Shown: one piece after another, positions 1 to 13,601 of the stretch
Layout of the letters: every line of letters starts with the position of its first letter
How positions within the stretch are numbered: the stretch's first letter is position 1
Assembly (NCBI GenBank): GCA_016946835.1
Contig: JACVTC010000013.1
Coordinates: 1,681,001-1,745,000, forward strand
Source of the DNA: Neocallimastix lanati (nom. inval.)
Taxonomy: Eukaryota > Neocallimastigomycota > Neocallimastigomycetes > Neocallimastigales > Neocallimastigaceae
Reading direction: 5' to 3'
DNA length: 64,000 bases
Notes under the pieces: model-generated
The model's input: the letters and a program-made list of their open reading frames with translations, nothing else
What the model was told of the DNA's origin: nothing
Database searches by the model: none
Position numbers and translations under genes: made by a program

Positions 1-1726
1 TAAATATGTTGTATTTTAATATAATATATATTTTATTAATAATTATTAGTTTAATAATGTTTCATATTGAGAAATTTCAATTATGTACATAATATTTTAA
101 TACTAAATTTTATTAATAAAATATAGATAAATGATAAAAAATTATTTTTAATTTTTTTAAGTTTTTTTTATAATTATTTCAAATTTATTTAAACATAAAA
201 TATAAATATTTAATTATTATTCATGTTAATTTATTAATATAAAAATCAGTGTTTAGGATTTTTGTTTAGTAATTAATTTATATAGAAAGAATTTAATAAT
301 TTTATATTTATTTTTAAATTAAACAATGTATCTATTTCTTAAAATAAAGCTAATAACTATTAATTTCTTCTTTTGATTTTTTCTCAAAATATAAAGACAA
401 CAAGTATTTTCTAATATATTATTTCACAATTTATTTATATAGTAATTACTTCTAAGCCAAATAATTTTTTATAATATGAAACATACAACTATTTATTATA
501 TTATAAAAAGAATTTTATAATTATAAGTAGTAATAACGATTTTCCCATAAAAAATAATCAAATGTATTCAATTCCAATTTAATTTTGTTATATAATCTAT
601 ACAACAAATTATATATATAATTTTTAATGAATATAAATAAATACATAATATTGCATATTATGTAATTAAAAAAATAATGCTTTTGAAAGATTTTTATAAT
701 TTGTCAATAACATGAATTATAAAATTTAATATTCATTTGCTATTAACTAATAGTATAATTCATTTTTTTAAACTTTTAATTTTTATATTTAAAATATGAA
801 AAATGATTAATCTTTTCTTATTGAACAAATATTAATACATTTATTTTTAATAATGGTTTGAATAGTTTAAAAATTAATAGATATTTATATAAATTATATA
901 CAAAAATTATTTTTATTCAATAACCTCTATAATATATTCACTTTTTTAATTAGAATTTCATATCTATATATTAATTATAATTTAATTTATTCAATAAGAT
1001 TTTTTATAAACAGACATAGTACTATATTAATTAGAGATATTATTAAGTATATATATTTAAGTAATTCATATTAATATTTATTTTAATATATTTATGAATT
1101 TATTAATATAATATCTATTTTATAACTACCACAGATTGGATTATTATTCATATTTTTAATTTCATTCATATGTATAATATTATTATTTAATAATAAAATC
1201 ATATAAAAATAGGATAGTGATTTTTTTAATAAGAAAAATGGTAAAGATAATTTTAAATTTATATTTTGTTATAAGAATTGAATAAAATAATAAAAGATAA
1301 TTAACAAGTCTAAAAATAATATATAAACCCCTTTATCTTTCAATTAATAATTAATATAATGACTTAATATGTAGTTTAAATAATAAAAATAGAGTTTTAT
1401 TTATAACAATAATATTTAATTTTAATAAAATTTTACTTAAAAAAATTTTTTTAAAAAATATTTTTATTCTCATTAAAAAAACAAATAAATATATATGAAA
1501 AGATATTTATATTAAAAATATAAAAATATAAAACTAAAATTTAATATTATAACTATAAATAATTTTGTTAATATTATTTTCATAAATATATTTTAATCAA
1601 TATTTATTAATACAATTTATAGTTAAAAAAATATTAATATATATAAATATATAAATATTTGATAATTTTAATTTGTTGACAATTATTCAAAATTATTTAA
1701 TACATCTCATAAGATATGTAAATTAA

Positions 1727-1790
1727 ACTGGATATGAAAATACAACTGGATATGCAAATATAACTGGATATGTATATATAAATAGATAGA
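1727..1790. repeat. Minisatellite, ~17-18 bp unit ACTGGATATG + A/T
   Basis: About three units of the form ACTGGATATG followed by AAATATA. Related arrays occur in the other repeat copies at 5005-5095 and 10487-10615, and two stray units near 19545-19580. Confidence 0.7.
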
Positions 1791-2029
1791 ATATTAATGA
1801 TAAATTTTGTTAGAAAAAGACAATTTATGACTTAATAAATATGAAAATTTTTATATTTAAATTAAGAACCAATAAAAGTGAACTAATTAACTATAATTCA
1901 AGAAAAGAATATTAAAAAAAAGAGAAAGAATTGCTTTTATGAAAATATAATATTATACTACTAATATTTTTAATTGAATTTATATAATTTTTTATTTATT
2001 TCTTTAAATTTCTTTTTTTTAATTTATAC

Positions 2030-2195
2030 TATTCCTTTTTTTATAATATATTATTCCCTTTTTTTTAATATTAATCCCTTTTTTATAATATTAATCCCTT
2101 TTTTATAATATTAATCCCTTTTTTATAATATTAATACCTTTTTTATAAAATTAATCCTTTTTTTATAATATTATTCCTTTTTTTTTTTAATATAT
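2030..2195. repeat. Minisatellite, ~20 bp unit CCCTTTTTTATAATATTAAT
   Basis: About eight imperfect head-to-tail units of CCCTTTTTTATAATATTAAT. The same motif ends the other duplication copies (5340-5450, 10928-11020, 14205-14270). Confidence 0.75.
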
Positions 2196-2318
2196 ATATA
2201 TATTCATTAATTTTATTTGTATGAAAATTATTTCTTTTAAAATTATTATTTTTTATTTTTATTTTTTTTTTTTTTTTTTTTTTGAATTTGTTAATATTTT
2301 TATTTTTATTATTTCTAT

Positions 2319-3015
2319 TTTTATTAAGAAGGTCATAAAAATAAACGTCGAGTAGATTTCCATCTTTGTGGTAAAATACACTGTATTTTGTTTTAGTAGT
2401 TTTATTATTACTATTTGAACTGTTTTGTGTACTGTGAAAATTGTTTCTGTGATCATTACGTTTGTTATTATTAGAAATATAATTAATTTTATTGTTTTTC
2501 AAAGTTGGTTTGAACAGTATTATTATTTTTGGGGGTTTAAATAATAATTAATTCTTTCTTCATGATCCTACATTTCTTGTAGGTCTTGTTGAAGATCATT
2601 AAAGGTTTTTTTTTTAATCTTTCAAACGTTTGATAAGCAATTCTACAATCTTTTAAATATATTTTTTTTTAGATTCTGTATTTAAACTTCCAATGATTAT
2701 AGTTTGAATTGCATTATCATATTTAGTCTGTCTTCTAGTCATTTTCATCGTATACGAAAACCTTATCAATATATTCGTAAATAATCTTGAGCGATTAAAT
2801 GACGTTTTAACTCAATGTACCAATCCTCAAAATTTTCTATAGTTATTTTTAAAGTCTTTATAATTAAATAGAGATTTAATTAATAAATCTTTATAATTAA
2901 AATTGGATAATAAAATTTCCTTCTTTGGAACCTTTTCATTATCCTTAAGCAATTCATTTTGATTATTTTTAATTGGAGTAGAAGAAGAAGAAGAAGTAGA
3001 GCTTACTTCGGACAT
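2319..3015 (-). pseudogene. Decayed Ty1/copia-type gag fragment
   Basis: On the minus strand the reading begins MSEVSSTSSSSSTPIKNNQN at 3015. After frameshifts and stops it continues with NFEDWYIELKRHLIAQDY and a stretch reading AIQTIIIGSLNTESKKKY, the layout of the UBN2-type gag of copia elements. Near 2330-2400 the frame reads YSVFYHKDGNLLDVYF, which aligns to a gag zinc knuckle (C-x2-C-x4-H-x4-C) with all four zinc ligands replaced (S, Y, N, Y). Several in-frame stops and at least one frameshift show it is dead. No protease, integrase or reverse transcriptase follows. It lies between two copies of the AT-rich duplication. The gag assignment is inferred from pattern and is moderately sure. 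Confidence 0.55.
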
Positions 3016-5799
3016 TTCATGACGCTTAACCTGTTAAAATATGAAGCTCAGAATGAACTCTTTACAATTAAGAATTTATTTTTTAATAGTAACGTTTTTA
3101 TTTAATCAAGAATATTGACTTTTTAAAATAATAATTATTACATGTATTTATATAAACTTTATATTTATTTCTTCCCTTAATTTTTCTCAAAATATAAAGA
3201 CAGCAAGTATTTTCTAATATATTATTTCACAATTTATTTTTATACTAATTATTACTAAGACAAATAATTTTTTTTGTAATATGAAACATGCAACTATTTA
3301 TTATTTACTTTTAATTTTATTACATTATCTTCCAATACACTTAACTAAATATATTAAAGATAACATTAATATTATAGATAAATATATATATATTTGTATA
3401 TAATATTAAGAATAAATTTACTAATACATGTATACGTCAAGTCATGCATTTACTCAATATTAATTTGATTTGATTATTTAAAAGAATTTTAAAGATAATA
3501 ACGATTTTCCCATAAAAAAAATAATCAAATGAATTCAATTCCAATTTAATTTTGTTATATAATCTATACAACAAATTATATATATAATTTTTAATGAATA
3601 TAAATAAATACATAATATTGCATATTATGTAATTAAAAAAATAATGCTTTTGAAAGATTTTTATAATTTGTCAATAACATGAATTATAAAATTTAATATT
3701 CATTTGCTATTAACTAATAGTATAATTCATTTTTTTAAACTTTTAACTTTGATATTTAAAATATGAAAAATGATTAGCCTTTTCTTATTGAACAAATATT
3801 AATACATTTATTTTTAATAATGGTCTAAATAATTAAAAATTAATAGATATTTATATAAATTATATACAAAAATTATTTTTATTCAATAACCTCTATAATA
3901 TATTCACTTTTTTAATTAAAATTTCAAATCTATATATTAATTATAATTTAATATATTCAATAAGATATTTTATAAACAAAACTTGATAGACATAGTACTA
4001 TATTAATTAAGGATATTATTAAGTACATATCTTTAAGTAATTCTTTTTAATTTTTATATATGAATTTATTAATATAATGTCTATTTTATAACTACCACAA
4101 ATTAGATTATTAGTCATATTTTTAATTTCAGTAATATTTATAATATTATTATTTAATAATAAAATCATATAAAAATATGATGATTTTTTTAATAAGAAAA
4201 ATAGTTTTGATAACTAAATATTTTATTTTGTTTTAAGAACTGAATACAATAATAAAAGTTAATGAACAAGTCTAAAAATAATATATAAACCCTTTTATCT
4301 TTCAATTAATATAATGATTTAATAAGTAGTAATATAATATATTTTTAATGATATTATTATAAATAATAAAAATAGAGTTTTATTTATAATAATAATATTT
4401 AATTATTATTATAATAAAGTTTACTTAGTTTAAAAAATTTATTTTTTTTAAAAATATTTTTATTCTCATTAAAAAAACAAATAAATATGTATAAAAAGAT
4501 ATTTATATTAAAAATACAAAAATATAAAATTAAAATCTTGTTGATTAAAAATTGTTTTAAAAAAAGTTTACTTATTTCCATTAACTAATTTGATTTAATA
4601 TTTTTATTAAATTATTATAATTTAATTAATTCACTAAAAAAGATCTTTGTGTTTAAATTCTTTTTTATTATATCCACTTTAATTATTTTTAAATTTTTAA
4701 TTTATACTAAAAAAAAAAAAAAAATTAAATATTAAAACTATAAATAATTAGTTTATGCAATATTTATTAATAAAATATTTATGGTTAAAAAAGATGATAT
4801 ATGTCTGTGTACAAATATTTTATAATTTAATTATTAGATATTTATTTAATACATTTCAAAGTTAAAATAATAGATATAAATTATTTTTTTATTTTCATTT
4901 ATAATTATTAAACTACATATTTTTTATATTTTTATTATTTATATAAATTTGTAGTAATAATAATTTTATTAAAATTTATTTGAATAGTTAAATTTAAATA
5001 AATACAACTGGATATATAAATATAATTAGATATGTAAATATGACTGGATATGTAAATATAATTGGATGTGTAAATATGACTGGCTAAGTATATATAAATA
5101 GATAGAATATAATGATAAATTTTGTAAGAAAAAGACAATTTATGACTTTATAAATATGAAAAATTTTATATTTAAATTAAGAACCAATAAAAGTAACTAT
5201 AATTTAAGAAAAGAAAATTAAAAAAAAAAAAGGACGAATTGCTTTTTTGACAATATAATAATATACTACTAATATTTTTGATTGAATTAATATAATTTTT
5301 TATTTATTTCTTTTAATTTCTTTTTTTTTAATTTATATTATTCCCTATTTTTATAATATTATTCCCTTTTATATAATATTAGTCCCTTTTTTATAATATA
5401 TTATTCCCTTTTTTTTAATATAGTCCCTTTTTTATAATATTATTCCTTTTTTTTTTTAAAAAAAAAAAAATAATAATAATAAATTTGAAAATTATTTAAT
5501 TGAAAATTTTTTTTTTTAATTTAGTATTTAATGTCAAAAAATAAATAATTTAATGTTTAAAAGGAATTTATATTATTTTAATTTTATTTAAATTATTTAT
5601 TTTAATAATATAAATTCCTTTTAAACATTAACATAAAATAATATGCTTTTTAAGATTATAAATAATTAGTAAAATTTTATTTACATTAATATTTATTTTT
5701 ATTATTATTAATATTATACAAATATTTTTATATTTTATTTAAAAATTAATATTTTGTATTATTATATATTTATATATATTTTTTTTATTTTAATATGTA

Positions 5800-6125
5800 A
5801 AGTTAATGAGTAAAATTAGAGTAAAATTAAAGAATTAGTTAAAGAATAAAGTTAATGAGTAAAATTCAAGAGTAGTAAAATTCAAGAGTAAAATTCAAAA
5901 GTAAAATTTAAGAAAATAAAAGAGTAAAATTAATGAGTATAATTAATAAAACTAATGAATAAAAAAACTAATGAGAAAAATTAATGAACAAAATTAATGA
6001 ACAAAATTAATGATCAAAATTAAGGAGTAAAATTAAAGAGTAAAATTAAATAGTAAAATTTAAGAAAATAAAAGAGTAAAATTAATGAGTATAATTAATA
6101 AAGTAAAATTAATGAGTAAAATTCT
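5800..6125. repeat. Minisatellite, ~13 bp unit AGTAAAATTAATG
   Basis: Many imperfect units of AGTAAAATTAATG and close variants (AGAGTAAAATTAA). The equivalent array in copy 3 lies at 11490-11650. Confidence 0.7.
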
Positions 6126-6340
6126 ATTTACAATAATATTTATTTTTATTATTATCAATATATACATATATATACATATTTTATATAACATTATTTATAT
6201 TACATTATTTTTATATATATATTTTTATTTTTAACTTATATAATATATTTGTGTACATGGTATATTAAATTAAAACTTCATTATTAAAAAAAATTGTTTA
6301 AGAGAAAAAAGTAAATTTAATTCTAATTTATTTCAATTTT

Positions 6341-6366
6341 AAATTTCATTAATATTAATGAAATTT
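6341..6366. promoter_or_regulatory. 26-bp perfect palindrome in the conserved 3' block of the small-gene family
   Basis: The half-site AAATTTCATTAAT is followed by its exact reverse complement, so a transcript would form a perfect hairpin. It lies ~210 bases downstream of the stop codon of the gene at 6574-6957 (minus). It recurs at 11897-11922 (perfect), 18228-18252 (shortened by one base) and 22024-22049 (one base changed in the centre), each time downstream of a family member or remnant. Function unknown; possibly a 3'-UTR hairpin or transcription end signal. Confidence 0.6.
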
Positions 6367-6573
6367 AAAAATATATTTAATAATTTAAAAAAAAAAAAAG
6401 CATTTCAATTTTATAATTGATTATATAGTTTGTATGGCCCTAAATATAAATTAATTTATTGCAGTTATATTACACATTTTTTTTTCGAATTTCATTTCTC
6501 ACAGAAACTAAAATCATTATATTTAAAAATAAAAATTGTTATTATCGCTAATAAGTTATTCATCCTTTTATAT

Positions 6574-6957
6574 TTAGCTTTCATTACATTGAACAGTATT
6601 TAATATAGCATGAGGAACTGAGTGTTTTCTTGTAATAGATTTAGCATCAAAACAAACTTTAGCTCCTGGACGAGAAAGAATTCCATCCTTTAAAGTCCAT
6701 CCAAGATTCTGACTTGGAACAAATTCTTTAAATCCATTCGCTTTTAACCATTTATTACATTCAAGGAATAAAGCTTTCGCAAGATCATGAATACTTGGAT
6801 TTTTATTGCCTTCACTTTTAATTTTTTTAAGGACCATATCAGCATTTGGAAATGGAGATTTTGGTTTAAATTCCATATTTTTACAAGATGGTTCTCTTTT
6901 GAGACGCATCATCATTGGAATAACATGACGATAGTGATGAGTATTGTTAGAATCCAT
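6574..6957 (-). CDS. Small basic protein of a local five-copy family (copy 1)
   Basis: 127 codons, single exon, ATG at 6957. I do not recognise the family. It has no signal peptide and no membrane segment; it is basic and carries conserved Trp, Gly and Pro. Conserved blocks shared with the other four copies are MMRLKREPSCKNM (near 16-28), SPFPNADMVL (34-43), NKWLKANGFKEF (about 71-82), PSQNLGWTLKDG (84-95) and SRPGAKVCF (98-106) followed by AKSITR. The N- and C-termini vary (C-terminus NTVQCNES). Third-position differences and few amino-acid changes among copies suggest selection on the protein. GC is well above the surroundings. Its 3' flank is shared for ~3.4 kb with the copy at 12171-12542, so these two arose by segmental duplication. 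A nucleic-acid-binding role is a guess from charge only. Confidence 0.8.
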   Translation of the reverse strand: MDSNNTHHYRHVIPMMMRLKREPSCKNMEFKPKSPFPNADMVLKKIKSEGNKNPSIHDLAKALFLECNKWLKANGFKEFVPSQNLGWTLKDGILSRPGAKVCFDAKSITRKHSVPHAILNTVQCNES

Positions 6958-8808
6958 TATTTCAAAATTATAAATTTAAATTTTTTTGAAAAAAAAATTA
7001 ATTATTTAATTATTTTCTTAATAATAGTATTTAAAAGGAAATCTTTATTAAAAATTAAAAATAAATAATATAAAATAAAAGAAAAAAAATTTTTTATTTA
7101 AAGAAAAAAATCTTCATTTTTATATTTTTTTTTCATTAATCAAAGGATAAAATACATTTTTATATATTTTTTTTTTTTTTCATTAATCAAAGTTAAACAT
7201 ATTAATATGATTAAAGTTTATAGAAATATTATATTTTAATAAATTAAAATTTAAATTAATTTTTGTCAAATAGAAATTAAAATAATTTGTCAATTTTAAA
7301 TGATTCGAAATTTTATTAACAAAAATAAAGTTTTTAAAAATTATTATTTTTAGTCTCATACATTTTTGAAAATTTAGACAATAAAAAATTTAAAATTATT
7401 TTAAATATAAAAATTACTTTTATATTTTAATTAATTAAAAAATGGACCCTAATATTATCCGAATAATATAATTTATAGATTTTTTAATTATAATTAAAAA
7501 TTATTAAATTGGTATAGATCAAATTATTATCATTATATATTGAGATTGATCTTTAAGAAAAAAAATCATTCTAAAATAAAATTTATTATATTATTAGTAA
7601 AGTCAAATTTTTATATAGATATAGATGATATTGAATTAAATGAAATAGTATTACGTATATACAATTAATTCTTATCTATTTATGTAGATAATATTTTAGA
7701 GAATTGATATATTTTAATGTAATAAAAAAAATATTAAATAAAAGAAAATACAAAATAATAATATTATGATATAGAAAATGTTTAACCCTTATTCAATATA
7801 ACATATATTATATATATTCACCATTAATTTTATTATTATAATGTTTCTTAAAGAAAATTAAAATAATACCAAAAGTATTTTTATAGTTACAATATTGACA
7901 TTTAAATATTTATTCATATATATACATATATTAAATTGATTCAATGTTCATTTAAAAAAGAAAATTATAAATTGTTATATAATTCAATTATTTACTAACG
8001 AATTATTATTTATATAAATTTTATTATTTCAGACAATTATTTTAATTTATTTTAATTATTTTTAAAAATGTAATAGATCACTAATAAAATATATATATAT
8101 ATATATATACACTATATTTGTATATTAATATTTATGCTTATATATTTATAATTGTATATTAATATTTATATTTTTAAATAAAAAAAAACCTTTTCTAAAG
8201 AAATAGAAATTTAGTTATAATTTTAAATTTTATTAATAATTGAATTTAAAAAACTAAAAATAAAAATAAAAATAAAAATAAATATAAAAATAAAAATTCA
8301 TTTCATATTTTTTAATAACAACCAATTTAAATTTAATAAAATTTAAATTAAAAATATTTTAAAAATTATATTTCGTATTAATAGTCTTTATAAATATACA
8401 ATTAAAGAACAATAAAAAAAATATATATATATATTTATATGTAAAAGAAAAATGAACTTATATAAAGTTCATATTATTATATTAATATATTAAAATTTAA
8501 ATTAATGTTTATCAAATAATAAAAATTTCACCAATCTTGTTAATATGATTAATAGGATTTCAAAATCAAATCAAGTTTTGTATATTTAAATCATTATCTT
8601 TAAAAATTTAAATTATCTAAATTTTCAAAGACTAATAAGTTTTATATTTCATTAATTATAAAAAATGAACCTTGTCTTAACAAGAATAAAATAAAATTAG
8701 CGACCTTATAATTAAAGATTATTAATATAGATATTCAAAAGTAATTATCATAGTAGATAATTACAAAAATTATTATTAATAAAAAATCTTCTAGCATTAT
8801 TAATAATT

Positions 8809-8841
<33 letters not shown>

Positions 8842-8850
8842 CTTAATAAT
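6958..8850. other. Gene-free AT-rich spacer
   Basis: No coding signal. It holds poly(A)/poly(T) tracts, a TA run at 8091-8110 and an AAAAAT run near 8256-8300. A dispersed repeat near 8538-8570 (TTAATATGATTAATAGGATT) has a relative near 33937-33960. The 25-base-plus poly(A) at 8815-8840 marks the junction with the next duplication copy. Confidence 0.6.
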
Positions 8851-8859
8851 ATTATATGA

Positions 8860-10781
8860 AAAATATGTTGTATTTAAATAATATATATTATATTAATAAT
8901 TATTAATTTAATAATGTTTCATATTAAAAAATTTCAATGATAATACTTTATAATAAATTTTATTAATAAATAGGTTAAATAGGTAAATGATAAAAAATTT
9001 TAATTCTTTTCAAAGTTTCTTATATTTTATTTCAAATTTATTTAAATATATAATATAAATATTTGATTAATTATTATTCATGTTAATTTATTAATATAAA
9101 AATCATAATCATCGTTAGTGTTTAGAATTTTGTTAAATAATTAATTTATATAGAAAGAATTATATAATTTATATTTATTTTTTAGTAAAACAATGTATAT
9201 ATTTCTTAAAATAAAGCTAATAACTATTTATTTCCTTTCTTAATTTTTTTCAAAATATAAAAGACAACAAGAATTTTCTAATATATTATTTCACAATTTA
9301 TTTTTATACTAATTATTACTAAAACAAATATTTTTTTATAATATGTAACATACAACTATTTATTATTTACTTTTAATTTTATTACATTATCTATCAATAT
9401 ACTTAACACTAAATATATTAAATTATATATTATTTTTATAGATAAATATATTATAAATTTAATTTTAAGAATAAAATTAGTAATACAAAAATATGTCAAG
9501 TCATGCATTTATTCTATATTAATTTGATTTGATTATTTAAAAGAAATTTATAATTATTAAGTAGTAATAACAATTTTCTCATAAAAAATAATCAAATGAA
9601 TTCAATTCCGATTTAAGTGATTAGCCTTTTCTTATTGAACAAATATTAATACATTTATTTTTAATAATGGTTTAAATAATTAAAAATTAATAGATATTTA
9701 TATAAACTATATAAAAATTATTTTTATTCATTAACTTCTATAACATATTCACTTTTTTAATTAGAATTTCAATTCTATTTATTAATTATAATTTAATTTA
9801 TTCAATTATTAATTACATATCTTTAATTCTTATTAATATTTATTTTTATATATTTATGAATTTATTAATATAATGTCTATTTTATAACTACCAAAGATTA
9901 GATTATTAGTCATATTATTATTTAATAATAAAATCATGTAATAATAAGATAATGATTCTTTTAATAATAAAAATGGTTAAGATAATTTAAAATTTTATTT
10001 TTGTTATAAGAACTGAATACATTAATTATTATAATTTAATTAATTCAACTAAAAAACTTGTTCGTGATAAAAATCTTTTTTAATATATCCACATTAATTA
10101 TTTTTAAATTTTTAATTTTTACTAAAAAAAAATTTTTTACTAAAAAAAAAATTTAATATTTAACTATAAATAATTTTAATAATATTATTTATAAATAATA
10201 TTTTAAGCAATATTTATTAATAAAATATTTATAGTTAAAAAAAGATGATATATGTCAATATACAAATATTTTATAATTTAATTATTAGATATTGATTCAA
10301 AATTATTTATATATCTCAAAGTTAAAAAAATAATAGATATATAAACTATTTTTTTTTCAGTTGTAATTATTAAACCGTATATTTTTTATATATTTATTAA
10401 GCATTAACTATTTGTAAAATAGTAAATAGAAAAATATATCAATGTATATTCAAATTTATATTAAAATTCGTTTAAATGGTTAAATTTAAATTAAATACTG
10501 GATATGTATATGTAAATGCATATACATACAGGATATGCAAATACAACTGAATACTGAATATGTAAATATAACTGGATATGTAAATACAACTAGATATGTA
10601 AATATGACTGGCTAAGTATATATAAATAGATAGAATATTAATAATAAATTCTATAAGAAAAAGGCATATGAATATGAAAATTTTTATTTTTCAATCAAGA
10701 ACCAATGAAAGTAACTATAATTTAAGAAAAGAAAATTAAAAAAAAACAAAAAAACAAAAAAACAAAACAAAACCAAAAAAA

Positions 10782-10814
<33 letters not shown>

Positions 10815-10886
10815 ACCAATTGCTTTTTTGATAATATAATATTATATAACTAATATTTTTGATTGAATATATATAATTTATTTGTT

Positions 10887-10932
<46 letters not shown>

Positions 10933-12170
10933 TTATTCCCTTTTTATATTATTCCCTTTTTTATAATATTATTCCCTTTTTATAATATTAGTCTTTTTTT
11001 ATAATATATTATATTCCTTTGTTTTTTATAAAAAAAAAAAATAATAATAAATTTGAATATTAATTGATAAAAATTTCCTTTTTTTTTTTTTTTTTTTAAT
11101 TTAGTATTAAATGTCAAAAAATAATTAAAATAAAAAATATGTATTCCTTTTAAACATTAACATAAAATAATATGCTTTTTAAGATTATAAATAATGATTA
11201 AAATTTTATTCATGTTAATATTTATTTTTATTATTATCAATATTATACATGTATATATATATATTATATAGCATTCATTTTAATGTATTATATATATATA
11301 TATTTATTTTTGTTAAGAGTTATGAATTTATAATTATGTCAATTTTATTAATATATTTTATGATAATGTGGCTTATATATTATTTATATTACAACATGTT
11401 TCAATACATTTGATGTATAAGTCACATTGTATTTATGTTTCAATACATTTGAAGTTAATTTTTCATACATTTCACATATTCTAATAATTTTAATGAGTAG
11501 AATTAATGAGTAAAATTAAAGTATAAGATTAATGAATATAATTAAAAAGTAGTAAAATTAACAAGTACAATTAAAGAGTAGAATTAAAGAGTAGAATTAA
11601 ATAGTAAAATTAAATAGTAAAATTAATGAGTAAAATTAATGAGTGAAATTCTATTTACAGTAATATTTATTTTTAAATTATTATCAATTTATACATTTAT
11701 TTACATTTATTTTTATTATCAATTTATACATTTATTTACATAATTTATATATCATTATTTATTTTACATTATTATATATTTATATATATATTATTATATA
11801 ATATATTTATATTTTTTATATATTTTCTAGACTTATAGTATATATTTATATACAGGGTATATTAAAACTTCATTAATTCTAATTTATTTCAATTTTAAAT
11901 TTCATTAATATTAATGAAATTTAAAAAAGAAATTGAAAATTTTAAAAAAAAAAAAAAAAAAAAAAGCAATTTAATATTATTTATTTATTATACAGTTTGC
12001 ATGGCCCTAAATGTAAATTTATTCATTGCAGTTATATTATACATTTTTTTATTTTTATTTTATTTTTTTTTTTTTTTTGAATTTTTTCTCACAGAAACTG
12101 AAATAATTATATTTAAAAACATAAATTGTTATTTTAGTTATTCATTATTTTATATTTAGTCCTCATCACG
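8860..12170. repeat. AT-rich segmental duplication, copy 3 (3' flank of the second small gene)
   Basis: Homologous to copy 1 from its start and to copy 2 across its full length, including the ACTGGATATG array (10487-10615), the CCCTTTTTATAATATT array (10928-11020), the AGTAAAATTAATG array (11490-11650) and the palindrome (11897-11922). Long homopolymers (10780-10812, 10890-10929) are expanded relative to copy 2. No gene within. Confidence 0.75.
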
Positions 12171-12542
12171 TTAAGGAGTACTTAATAAAGCTTTAGAAAT
12201 TGATTGTTTTCTTGTAATAGATTTAGCATCAAAACAAACTTTAGCTCCTGGACGAGAAAGAATACCATCTTTTAAAGTCCATCCAAGATTCTGACTTGGA
12301 ACAAATTCTTTAAATCCATTGGTTTTTAACCATTTATTACATTCAAGGAATAAGGCTTTTGCAAGATCATGAATACTTGGATTATTATTACCTTTACTTT
12401 TAATTTTTTTAAGGACCATATCAGCATTTGGAAATGGAGTTTCTGGTTTAAATTCCATATTTTTACAAGATGGATCTCTTTTAAAACGCATCATAGTTGG
12501 AATAACATGACGATATTTGCGATTTGTAATAGTAGTAGCCAT
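12171..12542 (-). CDS. Small basic protein of the five-copy family (copy 2)
   Basis: 123 codons, single exon, ATG at 12542. Same block order as the copy at 6574-6957: MMRFKRDPSCKNM, SPFPNADMVL replaced by TPFPNADMVL, NKWLKTNGFKEF, PSQNLGWTLKDG, SRPGAKVCF and AKSITRK. It is shorter at the C-terminus (KALLSTP). Its closest relative in the window is the 6574-6957 copy, in agreement with the shared 3' flank. Conservative changes (L to F, E to D, A to T) and an unbroken frame argue it is not a pseudogene. The upstream 200 bases are AT-rich with no obvious motif. Function unknown. Confidence 0.78.
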   Translation of the reverse strand: MATTITNRKYRHVIPTMMRFKRDPSCKNMEFKPETPFPNADMVLKKIKSKGNNNPSIHDLAKALFLECNKWLKTNGFKEFVPSQNLGWTLKDGILSRPGAKVCFDAKSITRKQSISKALLSTP

Positions 12543-13500
12543 TTTTATTTGGTTATTAATTTAAATAAATATAAATAGAATAATCTTTGTAATATTTTTT
12601 TTTTTTTTTACTGAATAATTAAATTTTAGATTTAACAAAATACACTTTTGAAAGAAAATTCGATCATATTTATATTTTTTTATATATATTTTAAAAAATA
12701 ATAAATATAAAAAAAATTTAAAGCATATAAAAGAAAAAAAAACTTTATTTATTATCAAAAGTATTTTAAGACCTAACTATCTTATTGGATTAAGATTAAT
12801 AAATAATAGTTGATTATTAGTTAAAAGTTCTTTATGTTATATGTTAAATGTTAAATATTTTAATATATTTTAAATTTTTTTTTTCTTAAGAATAATGAAA
12901 AATAAATATATTAAAATTTTTTTTTAATTTAAATTAAAGAAAAAAAAAAAAAAAAAAAGTATTTAGTTTTAATTAAGAAAAATTGATTATAATTATTTAT
13001 TCATAATTTATTATTATTAATGGTTTTAATTATTGAAAGAACAGTTTTCCAATTATTTTATATTTATTTTTAGATATTTTGTTAATATAATAAATAATAT
13101 AGAAAAAAATTCTAAAAAGAAAATAAATTACGAAAAAGTTTAATATTAAAAAAAAAAAATGTTAATTTTATAAAGTATTTAATAAATGTTGAAGAAATAT
13201 AAAAATTTTATTGATTAAATATTTAAATGAACAATAATAATAAAAATGAAGAATTTTTTTATTCATAAATAAAATAAAAAATTAAAATTCATATTATATG
13301 AATTTGATTTGATTATCCCAAATAAATATTCATATTATTAGAGTTTGAATTGATTATTCAGATATATATAAGTTAAACAGCCAAAAGCAACAGTAAGCTA
13401 TTTCATTATATATATATATAAAAAGTTCAGATTGATCCATTGTCAATCCAAAAACAAATAGAGTATTTTACATCCAAGTAAAATCCACATTTTTACTTTG
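12543..13500. other. Gene-free AT-rich spacer
   Basis: Mostly A+T. A slightly more complex segment at 13375-13530 (for example AGCCAAAAGCAACAGTAAGC) has no open frame and ends in a long poly(A) at 13541-13588. It has no recognisable identity. Confidence 0.5.
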
Positions 13501-13539
13501 AAGTCAATATTCCGTTTATTCATTATGATTTAATTAATT

Positions 13540-13601
<62 letters not shown>

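Larger units (their letters stand above)
1..2245. repeat. AT-rich segmental duplication, copy 1 (partial at the window edge)
   Basis: Almost pure A+T without a credible gene. The sequence is repeated, diverged, in copy 2 (about 3150-5460) and copy 3 (about 8860-11040). Shared landmarks are TTTCACAATTTATTT near 420, the ACTGGATATG minisatellite near 1727-1790, and CCCTTTTTTATAATATT units near 2030-2190. Copies 1 and 3 also share the first ~370 bases (GTTGTATTT... near 10 and 8870), which copy 2 lacks. Confidence 0.75.
3150..6570. repeat. AT-rich segmental duplication, copy 2 (3' flank of the first small gene)
   Basis: It matches copy 1 to about 5460 and copy 3 (8860-12170) throughout. Shared landmarks beyond copy 1 are TTTAGTATTTAATGTC near 5521, AACATTAACATAAAATAATA near 5620, the AGTAAAATTAATG minisatellite, and the palindromic 3' block before the small gene. 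Nothing here looks coding; open frames at 4399-4581 and 4935-5138 are low-complexity. Confidence 0.75.

Noticed and set aside
2143-2502. Asn/Lys-rich 119-codon open frame as a gene
   Set aside because: It is the tail of the decayed copia-like gag running into A-rich DNA; no start context or conserved domain.
1-5460. The 2.2-kb direct repeats around the gag remnant as LTRs
   Set aside because: A third copy extends further and includes the small-gene flank, copy 2 lacks the first ~370 bases, and no primer-binding site or TG...CA ends were seen; segmental duplication fits better.
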